A stretch of DNA of 64,000 nucleotides from Streptomyces netropsis (GTDB lineage: Bacteria; Actinomycetota; Actinomycetes; Streptomycetales; Streptomycetaceae), in NCBI RefSeq assembly GCF_014203545.1, contig NZ_JACHJG010000001.1:682001-746000 (forward strand), given 5' to 3'. The notes under the pieces were generated by a model. It had not been told where the DNA came from. It searched no databases and was given only the letters and a program-made list of their open reading frames with translations. Every line of letters begins with the position of its first letter. Within the stretch, counting starts at the first letter, position 1. Both the position numbers and the translations under genes were made by a program. Below are positions 1-10,719 of the stretch, in pieces.

Positions 1-953
1 TGCGGGGCCGGGGTGCCGCCGATCTCCTCCAGCAGCGCCCGCACGGCCGCCTGGCCCATCGACTGGACCGGCTGCCGGATCGTGGTCAGCGGCGGGTCCG
101 TGAAGGCGATGAGCGGCGAATCGTCGAAACCCACCACCGAGACGTCGCGCGGCACCTCCAGCCCGTGCTGCCGGGCCGCCCGCACCACGCCCAGCGCCAT
201 CATGTCGCTCGCGCACACCACGGCCGTGCAGCCGCGGTCGATGAGGGCCGCGGCGGCCGCCTGGCCGCCCTCCAGGGAGAACAGCGAGTGCTCCACCAGC
301 TGCTCGGCCTCGGCCTCCGCCACCCCGAGCTGCTCGCGCATGCTCAGCAGGAACCCCTCGATCTTCCGCTGTACCGGCACGTAGCGCTTGGGCCCCAGCG
401 CGAGACCGATGCGCCGGTGGCCCAGTGCGGCCAAATGGGTGACGGCGAGCTTGACGGCCGCGCGGTCGTCGGGGGAGACGAACGGCGCCCGCACCTTCGA
501 GGAGAAGCCGTTGATCAGCACGAACGGCACGCCCTGGCCGCGCAGCCGCTCGTAGCGCTGCATGTCGGCGGAGGTGTCGGCGTGCAGCCCGGAGACGAAG
601 ATGATGCCCGCCACCCCCCGGTCGACGAGCATCTCCGTCAGCTCGTCCTCCGTCGAGCCGCCCGGGGTCTGCGTCGCCAGCACGGGGGTGTACCCCTGGC
701 GGGTCAGGGCCTGCCCGATGACCTGCGCGAAAGCCGGGAATATCGGGTTGTCCAGCTCGGGGGTGATCAGACCGACCAGCCCCTCGCTGCGCTGCCGCAG
801 CCGCACGGGCCGCTCGTAGCCCAGCACGTCGAGCGCGGCCAGCACGGACTGGCGGGTGGAAGCGGCGACCCCAGGCTTTCCATTGAGGACGCGGCTGACG
901 GTTGCTTCGCTGACACCCGCCTGGGTCGCGATATCGGCTAGCCGGGCGGTCAC
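1..953 (-). CDS. malR: LacI/GalR-family repressor, MalR-like (3' end outside window)
   Basis: This is a LacI-family transcriptional repressor, probably the maltose/maltodextrin regulator of the adjacent transport operon. The N-terminus reads VTARLADIATQAGVSEATVS, a typical LacI helix-turn-helix with hinge segment. It is followed by a periplasmic-binding-protein-like effector domain (for example GLITPELDNPIFPAFAQ and VSVVGFDDSPLIAFTDPPLT). The C-terminus runs off the left edge. I place the start at the GTG at 953, preceded by AAGG nine bases upstream; an in-frame ATG at 977 lies one base after the aglA stop and has no clear ribosome binding site. The gene follows aglA closely on the same strand, so it may be the last gene of a malEFG-aglA-malR unit. 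Its similarity to Streptomyces MalR is from memory. The family is certain; the exact target is inferred from context. Confidence 0.9.
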   Translation of the reverse strand, partial: MTARLADIATQAGVSEATVSRVLNGKPGVAASTRQSVLAALDVLGYERPVRLRQRSEGLVGLITPELDNPIFPAFAQVIGQALTRQGYTPVLATQTPGGSTEDELTEMLVDRGVAGIIFVSGLHADTSADMQRYERLRGQGVPFVLINGFSSKVRAPFVSPDDRAAVKLAVTHLAALGHRRIGLALGPKRYVPVQRKIEGFLLSMREQLGVAEAEAEQLVEHSLFSLEGGQAAAAALIDRGCTAVVCASDMMALGVVRAARQHGLEVPRDVSVVGFDDSPLIAFTDPPLTTIRQPVQSMGQAAVRALLEEIGGTPAP

Positions 954-978
954 AGGACTGGACCTTACCCGTCGCATC

Positions 979-2613
979 TCAGACTGCCCACCAGACGCAT
1001 GAGTCGGCGGGGACCCGCACCGTGCCCCCGGTGAACTCGAGGGCGGCGGTGGCGAGCACCGGGCGGCCCGGTACGGGCAGTTCGGCCTCGGCCTCGCCCG
1101 TGTTGAGCGTGCACACGAAACCCGGGCGGGAGAACGCCAGCACCCCCTCGGGCGCCTCCAGCCAGGTCATCTCCCCGTCCCCGAGCCCCGGCAGCTCATG
1201 GCGGAGCGCCAGCGCCGAGCGGTAGAGCTCCAGCGTCGAGCGCGGGTCGCCCGACTGCGCCTCGGCCGACAGCCCCCGCCACTCGGCGGGCTGCGGCAGC
1301 CAGCTGCCGCCCGGCCCGAAGCCGTACGGCGCCTCCTCGCCCGACCACGGGAGCGGCACCCGGCAGCCGTCGCGGGTGCCGTCCTGGCCGTCCCCGCGGA
1401 AGAAGGCCGGGTCCTGGCGCACCTCGTCCGGCAGTTCCACGACCTCCGGCAGCCCCAGCTCCTCGCCCTGGTAGACATAGGCGGAGCCGGGCAGCGCCAG
1501 CATCAGCAGCGCCGCGGCCCGGGCCCGATTGAGGCCCCGCTCGCCACCGCCGTAGCGGGTGGTGTGCCGCACCACGTCGTGGTTGGACAGCACCCAGGTC
1601 GTGGGCGCCCCGACGGAGCAGGTGGCGGCCAGCGACTCGTCGATGACGGTCCGCATCGCCCCGGCGCCCCACGCGCAGGTCAGGAACTGGAAGTTGAACG
1701 CCTGGTGCAGTTCGTCCGGGCGTACGTACAGCGCGAGCCGCTCCGAGGTCGGCGCCCAGGCCTCGGCCACCCCGATCCGCTCGCCCTCGTAGGAGTCCAG
1801 CAGCCGCCGCCAGGAGCGGTGGATCTCGTGCACCCCGTCCTGGTCGAAGAACGGCAGCACCTGCGCGCCGATCAGCTTCGCCTGCTCCTTGCGGCCGATG
1901 TCCGGCAGCCCCGGCGCCTTGACCATGCCGTGCGCCACATCGATCCGGAATCCGTCCACGCCCAGGTCCAGCCAGAACCGCAGGACCGAGTCGAACTCCT
2001 CGCGGACCTCCGGATTGTCCCAGTTCAGGTCCGGCTGCTCGGGCGCGAAGAGATGCAGGTACCACTCGCCCGGGGTGCCGTCGGGACCCACCGTCCGCGT
2101 CCACGCCGGACCGCCGAAGACCGACTCCCAGTCGTTGGGCGGCAGCTCGCCGGCCGCGCCCTTGCCCGGCCGGAAGTGATAGCGCTCGCGGGCCGTCCCC
2201 CCGGCCCGGTCCGCGAGCGCCGCCTGGAACCACACGTGCCGGTCGGAGGTGTGGTTGGGAACGATGTCCACGATGACGCGCAGCCCCAGCCGGTGGGCCT
2301 CGCGGACCAGGTCGTCGGCGTCCGAAAGATCCCCGAACAGCGGGTCCACGGCACGGTAGTCCGCGACGTCGTAGCCGCCGTCCGCCTGCGGCGAGGCGTA
2401 GAACGGCGTCAGCCACACGGCGTCCACGCCCAGCGAGGCCAGGTGCGGCAGGCGCTCGCGGATCCCGCGCAGATCACCGATGCCGTCGCCGTCACTGTCG
2501 GCGAACGAGCGCACGTACACCTGGTAGATGACGGCGCTGCGCCACCACCCCTCCGGCCGGCGGGCGGCGGGGGCGGCGGCGTCGCGGACGGAGGGCGCGA
2601 GGTCCTGGGTCAT
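979..2613 (-). CDS. aglA: GH13 alpha-glucosidase (AglA-like)
   Basis: This is a cytoplasmic alpha-glucosidase of family GH13, expected to hydrolyse imported maltose and maltodextrins to glucose. It is 544 aa long and has no signal peptide. The four GH13 regions are visible: DIVPNHTSD near residue 116, GFRIDVAHG with the nucleophile Asp near 225, GVAEAW with the acid/base Glu near 284, and SNHDV with the third Asp near 346. The early segment IYQVYVRSFADSDGDGIGDL is characteristic of the oligo-1,6-glucosidase/alpha-glucosidase subfamily. The gene lies downstream of malG on the same strand after 195 bp, and the LacI gene follows almost immediately. Trehalose synthase or sucrose-type specificity cannot be excluded, but the mal context favours maltodextrin. 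Confidence 0.93.
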   Translation of the reverse strand: MTQDLAPSVRDAAAPAARRPEGWWRSAVIYQVYVRSFADSDGDGIGDLRGIRERLPHLASLGVDAVWLTPFYASPQADGGYDVADYRAVDPLFGDLSDADDLVREAHRLGLRVIVDIVPNHTSDRHVWFQAALADRAGGTARERYHFRPGKGAAGELPPNDWESVFGGPAWTRTVGPDGTPGEWYLHLFAPEQPDLNWDNPEVREEFDSVLRFWLDLGVDGFRIDVAHGMVKAPGLPDIGRKEQAKLIGAQVLPFFDQDGVHEIHRSWRRLLDSYEGERIGVAEAWAPTSERLALYVRPDELHQAFNFQFLTCAWGAGAMRTVIDESLAATCSVGAPTTWVLSNHDVVRHTTRYGGGERGLNRARAAALLMLALPGSAYVYQGEELGLPEVVELPDEVRQDPAFFRGDGQDGTRDGCRVPLPWSGEEAPYGFGPGGSWLPQPAEWRGLSAEAQSGDPRSTLELYRSALALRHELPGLGDGEMTWLEAPEGVLAFSRPGFVCTLNTGEAEAELPVPGRPVLATAALEFTGGTVRVPADSCVWWAV

Positions 2614-2808
2614 GTACTTCCCTATCGGGTGGGCCCAACCAACGGGGCTGCGATGCGTAAGGCGATGCGTGACGATGCGTAAGAGCTGTGCGGGGAACGG
2701 TGCGTAGGAGCCGCGCGTACGTACGCGAGCGAGTCGGCGAGCAGGGGGTACGAGCGAAAGTGGTACGAACTGCTCAACGCGCGGTCACGCGACCGGTGAC
2801 GGATGGAA
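2614..2808. other. malG-aglA intergenic region with repeated GATGCGT heptamers
   Basis: This 195 bp gap separates malG from aglA. It contains three copies of CGATGCGT at 2651-2658, 2663-2670 and 2673-2680, spaced 12 and 10 bases apart, about 40-70 bp upstream of the aglA start. Near the malG end (about 2780-2793) CGGTC and GACCG form a short hairpin that may be a weak terminator. Either feature could allow aglA to be expressed separately from malEFG. I see no gene here. Confidence 0.5.
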
Positions 2809-3681
2809 TCAGCCCTTGGTGCCGCCCGCGGTCAGTCCGGCGACCAGGTGCTTCTGCGCGAGGAAGAAGACCAGCCCGGCGGGCACGGTGATCAGCACCG
2901 CGGCGGCCGTCATCAGGCCCCACTCGGCCTTCTGCTGGCCGACGAAGGTCTGCAGGCCCACCGCGAGCGTGTAGTGCTTCTCGCTGCTCATGAACTGGGT
3001 CGCGAAGGCCACTTCGCCCCAGGCGGTGATGAAGGAGTAGAAGCCGGTGACGGCCAGGCCCGGCCGGGCGAGCGGCAGGATCAGCCGCCAGAACGTGCCG
3101 AACGGGCTCAGCCCGTCGACCCGGCCCGCCTCGTCGATCTCGGCCGGAATGGTGTCGAAGTACCCCTTGAGCATCCACGCGCAGAACGGCACCGAGATCG
3201 AGCAGTACGTCAGGATCAAGCCGGTGTAGGAGTCGAGCAGTTCCAGCCGGCCGAGAATGTTGTAGAGCGGCACGATCAGCACCGCCATCGGGAACATCTG
3301 GACGACCAGGAAGGTCCACATCAGCGGCCGGTGGCCGGGGAAGCGCATCCGGGAGACGGCGTAGCCCGCGGTCGCGGCGACGAGCACACCGAGCACGGTC
3401 GCCCCGAGCGCGATGATCACGGAGTTGCCGAACCAGGTCAGGAACTCGGTGTTGTTCAGGATGTGCGTGTAGTTGGAGAGTTCGAAGCCGACGAACTTCG
3501 TGGGCTCCTGCCAGCCGTCGCGCCCGCGCAGGGACACGAAGACGACGAACAGGACGGGGAAGACCGAGACCAGGGACGCGACGATCAAAGCCGTGTGCAG
3601 GGCGACGGAGACACCGCGGGAACGCTCACCGCGCGGGCGGGACTTCGCGGGGCCGGTGGTGCCGGGACTCATCGCACTCAT
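2809..3681 (-). CDS. malG: Maltodextrin ABC transporter permease MalG
   Basis: Inner-membrane permease subunit of the maltodextrin ABC importer; it pairs with MalF and receives substrate from the lipoprotein MalE. The protein is 290 aa with about six membrane segments. It carries the EAA loop that contacts the ATPase (EAGRVDGLSPFGTFWRLILP, roughly residues 190-210). I start it at the ATG at 3681, where ATGA overlaps the malF stop (TGA at 3678-3680), indicating translational coupling. The open frame continues upstream but only as an antisense shadow of malF. No ABC ATPase gene is present in the window. Streptomyces sugar importers of this type commonly share the ATPase MsiK encoded elsewhere, so its absence is expected. 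Confidence 0.95.
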   Translation of the reverse strand: MSAMSPGTTGPAKSRPRGERSRGVSVALHTALIVASLVSVFPVLFVVFVSLRGRDGWQEPTKFVGFELSNYTHILNNTEFLTWFGNSVIIALGATVLGVLVAATAGYAVSRMRFPGHRPLMWTFLVVQMFPMAVLIVPLYNILGRLELLDSYTGLILTYCSISVPFCAWMLKGYFDTIPAEIDEAGRVDGLSPFGTFWRLILPLARPGLAVTGFYSFITAWGEVAFATQFMSSEKHYTLAVGLQTFVGQQKAEWGLMTAAAVLITVPAGLVFFLAQKHLVAGLTAGGTKG

Positions 3682-4670
3682 CGCACAGACTCCTGTCGGG
3701 AAAGCATCCGGCGGTAGAAGACGGCGAAGACCAGCAGCAGCGAGAGGATGAGGATTCCGTACGTCGCCGAACCCGCGTAGTCGCGCACGCCCTGGAAGGC
3801 GAGCCGGTAGGAGTAGGTCACGAGGATCTCGCTCTCCGAGCTCGCACCCTGCCCGATCAGCAGGTAGATCACCTGGAACATGTTGAACGTCCAGATGACG
3901 CCGAGCAGGATCACGGTGCCGCTCACCGGCCGCAGCCCGGGCAGCGTCACATGACGGAACCGCTGCCAGGGCGTCGCGCCGTCCATCTCCGCGGCCTCGT
4001 GCAGCTCGGCGGGTATCGACTGCAGACCGCCCAGGATCGCCACCATCATGAACGGCACGCCCAGCCACACGTTGACCGCGACGGCCGACAGCTTCTGCAG
4101 CGTCTCGTCACCGAGCCAGTCGACCGGCCCCGCTCCCAGCTTGGCGAGAAATGCGTTGAGGACGCCGTACTTCTCGTTGAAGATCAGCCGCCAGGAGAAC
4201 GTGGCGACGAACGCGGGCACCGCCCACGGCAGGATCAGCAGCACCCGGTACAGCGAGCGGAACCGCATCCGGCGGTTGAGCAGCAGTGCCAGCCCCAGGC
4301 CGATCGTGTAGTGGAGGAAGACACAGGACGCGGTCCATACGACGGTCCAGGTGAGCCGGGAGTAGAAGTGGCCCTCCTGGCCGGAGAGCACCTTCCAGTA
4401 GTTGTCCAGGCCGACGAACTCGTACGTCGAGGGAATGTGGTTGACGCCGATCGTCCGGCCGATGTTGGCCTCGTTGGCGTCGGTGAAGGACAGATAGATG
4501 CCCCGGCCCAGCGGATAGCCGACCAGCACGGTCAGGACCACGACCACCGGCAGCACCATCGCCCAGGCGTACCAGTGGGTGTCGAACGAGCGCCTGGCCC
4601 GGGTGAGCAGGCCGGGTCGGCGCACCTGTCCCTCGGGCGGGCTTCCGGTCTCGGAAACGGCTGTGGTCAT
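3678..4670 (-). CDS. malF: Maltodextrin ABC transporter permease MalF
   Basis: Second permease subunit of the maltodextrin importer, 330 aa. A cytoplasmic N-terminus of about 45 residues is followed by a first membrane helix (WYAWAMVLPVVVVLTVLVGY) and further helices. The EAA loop ELHEAAEMDGATPWQRF lies in the second half. The ATG at 4670 is preceded by GAGGAAAG at a proper distance; the longer frame to 4727 adds a proline/serine-rich stretch without a binding site. The gene overlaps malG by four bases. It is separated from malE by 226 bp that contain a compound palindromic repeat, which may set the ratio of MalE to the permeases. Confidence 0.95.
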   Translation of the reverse strand: MTTAVSETGSPPEGQVRRPGLLTRARRSFDTHWYAWAMVLPVVVVLTVLVGYPLGRGIYLSFTDANEANIGRTIGVNHIPSTYEFVGLDNYWKVLSGQEGHFYSRLTWTVVWTASCVFLHYTIGLGLALLLNRRMRFRSLYRVLLILPWAVPAFVATFSWRLIFNEKYGVLNAFLAKLGAGPVDWLGDETLQKLSAVAVNVWLGVPFMMVAILGGLQSIPAELHEAAEMDGATPWQRFRHVTLPGLRPVSGTVILLGVIWTFNMFQVIYLLIGQGASSESEILVTYSYRLAFQGVRDYAGSATYGILILSLLLVFAVFYRRMLSRQESVR

Positions 4671-4745
4671 GGCTCGGCGGCTTTCCTCGGGGGAGAAGAC
4701 GGGGTGGGGGCGGGAGCAGGGGGGCAACGCGACCGGCCCGGCGGT

Positions 4746-4892
4746 GTCCTCAAGCGCCCGGACGGGCTGGTTCGGCTGGGTTCAGCCAATGCAGCCCGTC
4801 CGGCGTTTGAGGACGCGCCCGCAGGGCGCTCGCCGCCGCAGGCGGCAACGACGGCCCGCAGCCGAAGGTCCGCCGGTCAGGCGAGAGGCGGG
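4746..4892 (+). repeat. Compound palindromic repeat, copy 1, in the malE-malF interval
   Basis: A left arm at 4746-4769 (GTCCTCAAGCGCCCGGACGG...) and a right arm at 4792-4814 form a large imperfect hairpin. It is followed by a small palindrome GCGCCCGCAGGGCGC at 4815-4829 and a second, GCCGCCGCAGGCGGC, at 4832-4846. A tail of about 45 bases, ending ...CAGGCGAGAGGCG, reaches the malE stop. The same modules occur in the same order at 41.6, 59.4 and, inverted, 63.7 kb. The element lies within the malE-malF-malG transcription unit. Confidence 0.85.
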
Positions 4893-4896
4893 CCGG

Positions 4897-6201
4897 CTAC
4901 TCCTGGATCGCGTAGTCCTTCAGGAGCGCGGACTTCCAGGCCTTGGCCGTGGCGTCCAGACCCGCCTCGGGGTCCTCCTTGAGGGTCAGGATCTTGGTGT
5001 AGTGCTGGAGCCAGTCGGTGAACAGGTCGCCGCCCTGGGGGATCGCGGGCCGCGGGTGGGCCTTGTCCAGCGCCCGGTAGTAGGCGTCGCGCACCGGGTC
5101 CGACAGCACGGCCTTGGTGTAGGCGGACTTACGGGTCGGCAGCACACCGATGGTCGTCGAGGCCGTCTCCTGCTGGGTCGCCTCGGTCATGAACTTGGTG
5201 AAGAGGTACGAGGCGTCGAAGTTCTTCGTGCCGGCGTAGACGACGAGGTTGTGCCCGCCGACCGGGGCGCCCGCCGTGCCGGTGGAACCGGCCGGGACGG
5301 CCGCGATGCCCAGGTTGTCCTTCGCCTTGTACGCCTCGCCGCCGAAGATCTCCTTGGTCGCCCAGGGACCGTCGATCAGCATGGCGAGCTTGCCGTTCTT
5401 GAAGTCCGTCTTGAGGTTGTTGTACCCGTCGGTACCGGCCGGCTTGGGCGCGGCACCGGACTTGACGAGGTCGACGGCGGTCTCGATGCCCTTGCGGGAG
5501 GCGGCGTCGGAGATGGTGATCTTCTTCTTGCCGACGTCGACCATGTCGCTGTTCTCGCCGTAGAGGAAGGGCAGCGAGTAGTAGCTGTCGGGGTTGAGGC
5601 CGATGCCGGCCGTGCCCGTCTTGTCCTTGATCTTCTCCGCGGCCTCCTTGACCTCCTTCCAGTTCGTCGGCGGCTTGTCGACGCCGGCCTTCCGGAAGAG
5701 CTCCTTGTTGTAGAGCAGCCCGAGGGTGTCGGTGACCTGCGGAACGCCGTACGTCTTGCCCTGGTACGCGGCGTTCTTCAGCGGCCCCTCGAGGAAGTCG
5801 TCGGTCTTGTCGAGGGCGGGCGTGCCCGTCAGGTCCTTGAGGTAGCCGAGCTGGGCGAAGCCCGCGGTCCAGCCCACGTCGGAGCGGAGCACATCGGGCG
5901 CGCCCTGGTTCGAGGAGGCGGCCGTCTTGAACTTCTGCTGTGCCTGGTCGAAGGGCACGTTGACGTAATTGACCTTGATCTTCGGGTACTTCTTCTCGAA
6001 GTCCGCGACCAGCTTCTTGAACGTCGGCGCCTCGTTGGTGGCGTCCGAGGTGTCCCACCAGGTGATGGTGCCGCTCACGCTGCTCGGATCGCTCGCCGCC
6101 TTGGAGCCGTCACCGGCGCCACCGTCGCTGTCACCGCCGCACGCGGTCGCGGTGAGGGCCAGCACGCCGACGAGGGCGGCGACCGATATGCCTCTTCGCA
6201 T
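4897..6201 (-). CDS. malE: Maltodextrin-binding lipoprotein MalE
   Basis: Extracellular solute-binding lipoprotein that captures maltose and maltodextrins and delivers them to MalFG; 434 aa. The ATG at 6201 is preceded by AGGAGATC. The signal peptide MRRGISVAALVGVLALTATA ends in a lipobox with Cys at residue 21, then a Gly/Ser/Asp linker. The mature part is typical of the group-1 solute-binding family (ITWWDTSDATNEAPTFKKLV; later MLIDGPWATKEIFGGEAYK). The open frame extends to 7437 only as an antisense shadow of the amylase. It is the first gene of the mal operon. Its upstream region carries CTTGC repeats overlapping a candidate -35 box, consistent with MalR control. Confidence 0.96.
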   Translation of the reverse strand: MRRGISVAALVGVLALTATACGGDSDGGAGDGSKAASDPSSVSGTITWWDTSDATNEAPTFKKLVADFEKKYPKIKVNYVNVPFDQAQQKFKTAASSNQGAPDVLRSDVGWTAGFAQLGYLKDLTGTPALDKTDDFLEGPLKNAAYQGKTYGVPQVTDTLGLLYNKELFRKAGVDKPPTNWKEVKEAAEKIKDKTGTAGIGLNPDSYYSLPFLYGENSDMVDVGKKKITISDAASRKGIETAVDLVKSGAAPKPAGTDGYNNLKTDFKNGKLAMLIDGPWATKEIFGGEAYKAKDNLGIAAVPAGSTGTAGAPVGGHNLVVYAGTKNFDASYLFTKFMTEATQQETASTTIGVLPTRKSAYTKAVLSDPVRDAYYRALDKAHPRPAIPQGGDLFTDWLQHYTKILTLKEDPEAGLDATAKAWKSALLKDYAIQE

Positions 6202-6257
6202 ATGGGATCTCCTCTTCAAGGAGGCCGACCTGTCGCGGGCGGCCCGAGCTGAGGAGG

Positions 6258-6297
6258 AAGCTAACAGGCTGCAATCTCTTGCGAAAGACCTTGCAAG
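6258..6297 (-). promoter_or_regulatory. Candidate malE promoter with overlapping MalR-type operator
   Basis: On the minus strand TTTCGC (6281-6286) and TAGCTT (6258-6263) are separated by 17 bases and could be the -35 and -10 boxes. Overlapping the -35 side, CTTGCGAAAGACCTTGCAAG (6278-6297) contains CTTGC twice as a direct repeat and a CTTGC/GCAAG inverted pair. CTTGCA-type motifs are known for Streptomyces maltose and amylase regulation. The promoter boxes are weak matches and were assigned by eye. Confidence 0.5.
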
Positions 6298-6345
6298 AAG
6301 GAAACGGTGAGATTTCCGGGTCGTAACCTGACTGTGTCCAAAGGC

Positions 6346-6433
6346 TTGACCAGCGACAGGGCGCCTCGTACGGTCCAGTGCGCGGCAAGTGACCGCTGTC
6401 GTGCGGGCGGCCTTGCAGCAAGAACCGCAAGAA
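6346..6433 (+). promoter_or_regulatory. Candidate amylase promoter and downstream CTTGC operator
   Basis: TTGACC at 6346-6351 and TACGGT at 6369-6374 are separated by exactly 17 bases and form a good vegetative-type promoter for the divergent amylase gene. About 35 bases past the predicted start of transcription, CTTGCAGCAAGAACCGCAAG (6412-6431) contains a CTTGC-A-GCAAG palindrome plus a third GCAAG. This looks like a MalR-type operator placed to block transcript elongation. Together with the malE site it would co-regulate both divergent units. Confidence 0.6.
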
Positions 6434-6528
6434 CCTTCATGGGCCTTACGGGCACGGCGCGTTGCCCTCGGAGGCCGTGTCCCGCTGGTTTCCCCCCGCC
6501 TTGTGCTCCTCACCCCCCAGGAGAACCC

Positions 6529-7932
6529 ATGGCCCCCACCGCCATGTCCACATCCCCTCGAAGAGCCCTCTCCGCCGCCCTCGCCCTCGTCGCGAGCGCC
6601 CTGTTCTGCGCCCCGCCGGCCCGGGCGAGCGCACCCGGAGACCCGGCCGAAGGACCCGCGACGGCCGTCCTCTTCGAGTGGAGATACGACTCGGTCGCCA
6701 AGGAGTGCGCGGACACCCTCGGCCCCGCCGGCTACGGCTACGTCCAGGTCTCCCCGCCCCAGGAACACATCCAGGGCCCCCAGTGGTGGACCTCCTACCA
6801 GCCCGTCGGCTACCGGATCGCCGGCCGCCTCGGCGACCGCGCGTCCTTCGCCCGCATGGTCGGCGCCTGCCACACGGCCGGCGTCAAGGTCGTCGTCGAC
6901 GCCGTCGTCAACCACATGGCCGCAGGCTCCGGCACCGGCACCGGCGGCTCGTCGTATACGAAGTACGACTACCCCGGCGTCTACCAGCGCCAGGACATGG
7001 ACGACTGCACCTCGGTCGTCACGGACTACCGCGACCGCGGCAACGTCCAGCGCTGCGAACTGGTCGGCCTCGCGGACCTCGACACCGGCGAGGAGCACGT
7101 ACGGGACCGTATCGCCCGCTACCTCGACGACCTGCTGTCCCTCGGCGTCGACGGCTTCCGCATCGACGCCGCCAAGCACATCGCCGTGGAGGATCTCGCC
7201 GCGATCAAGGGCAAGTTGAGCAGACCCGGCGTGTACTGGAAGCAGGAGACCATCTTCGGCGCGGGGGAGGCCGTCCGGCCCGACGAATACCTCGGCAACG
7301 GCGACGTCCAGGAGTTCCGCTACGCCCGCGACCTCAAACGGGTCTTCCAGAGCGAGCGGCTCGCCTACCTCAAGAACTACGGCGAGGGCTGGGGCTACCT
7401 CCCCGCCGGCAAGGCATCCGTCTTCGTCGACAACCACGACACCGAGCGCGGCGGCGACACCCTCAGCTACAAGGACGGCGCCGACTACACCCTCGCCAAC
7501 GTCTTCATGCTCGCCTGGCCCTACGGCTCACCGGACGTCCACTCCGGCTACGAATTCACCGACCGCGACGCGGGCCCGCCGAACGGGGGCAACGTCGGTG
7601 CGTGCTGGCGGGACGGCTGGAAGTGCCAGCACAAGTGGCCGGAGATCAAGAGCATGGTGGGCTTCCGCAACGCGGTGCGGGGCACGGCGGTGACCAACTG
7701 GTGGGACAACGGCTCCCAGGCCATCGCCTTCGGGCGGGGGAGCAAGGGGTTCGTCGCCATCAACCACGAGACGTCCGCGCTGAGCCGCGCTTTCCAGACG
7801 TCGCTGCCGGGGGGTGAGTACTGCGACGTGCAGAGCGGACGCGGTGTCCGTGTCGGGGACGACGGGCGCTTCACGGCGACGCTGGCCCCGAACACGGCAC
7901 TGGCTCTGTACCCCCGTGGATCCTGCCCCTGA
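6529..7932 (+). CDS. Secreted alpha-amylase, GH13
   Basis: Extracellular alpha-amylase, 467 aa, that hydrolyses internal alpha-1,4 bonds of starch. The ATG at 6529 follows CCAGGAGAA. A Sec signal peptide ends near residue 34 (PARASA). Catalytic regions are visible: DAVVNH (124-129), GFRIDAAKH with the nucleophile Asp near 213, WKQE with Glu near 240, and FVDNHDTER with Asp near 304. The segment [12 protein letters not shown]...PPQEHIQG is typical of streptomycete and animal-type amylases. The protein ends right after the C-terminal beta domain, so it lacks the starch-binding CBM20 domain that many streptomycete amylases carry. It diverges from malE and is followed by the pullulanase on the same strand. 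Confidence 0.95.
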   Translation: MAPTAMSTSPRRALSAALALVASALFCAPPARASAPGDPAEGPATAVLFEWRYDSVAKECADTLGPAGYGYVQVSPPQEHIQGPQWWTSYQPVGYRIAGRLGDRASFARMVGACHTAGVKVVVDAVVNHMAAGSGTGTGGSSYTKYDYPGVYQRQDMDDCTSVVTDYRDRGNVQRCELVGLADLDTGEEHVRDRIARYLDDLLSLGVDGFRIDAAKHIAVEDLAAIKGKLSRPGVYWKQETIFGAGEAVRPDEYLGNGDVQEFRYARDLKRVFQSERLAYLKNYGEGWGYLPAGKASVFVDNHDTERGGDTLSYKDGADYTLANVFMLAWPYGSPDVHSGYEFTDRDAGPPNGGNVGACWRDGWKCQHKWPEIKSMVGFRNAVRGTAVTNWWDNGSQAIAFGRGSKGFVAINHETSALSRAFQTSLPGGEYCDVQSGRGVRVGDDGRFTATLAPNTALALYPRGSCP

Positions 7933-7949
7933 CCCGCCGCCTCCCGTAC

Positions 7950-8070
7950 CGGGGCTCCGCCCCGAACCCCGGTCCTCAATCGCCGGACGGGCTGCTGTGC
8001 CTTGTCCTCAATCGCCGGACGGGCTGAATTCAGCCCGTCCGGCGATTGAGGACACCGCGCGGAGCGCGGT
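7950..8070 (+). repeat. Compound palindromic repeat, copy 2, between amylase and pullulanase
   Basis: The left arm occurs twice, at 7972-7994 and 8004-8026, separated by CTGTGCCTT and flanking bases. The right arm is at 8031-8053, giving a 23 bp perfect stem with loop AATT. A small palindrome ACCGCGCGGAGCGCGGT follows at 8054-8070, and CGGGGCTCCGCCCCG precedes at 7950-7964. The duplicated arm with the same spacer also occurs, inverted, at 63.7 kb. The element could end amylase transcription or protect its 3' end. Confidence 0.8.
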
Positions 8071-8099
8071 CCCGCCCTCAGCCGAAGGAGCACCGTTCC

Positions 8100-10697
<2,598 letters not shown>

Positions 10698-10719
10698 CCG
10701 GCGGGAGGCAGGGCGGGGG

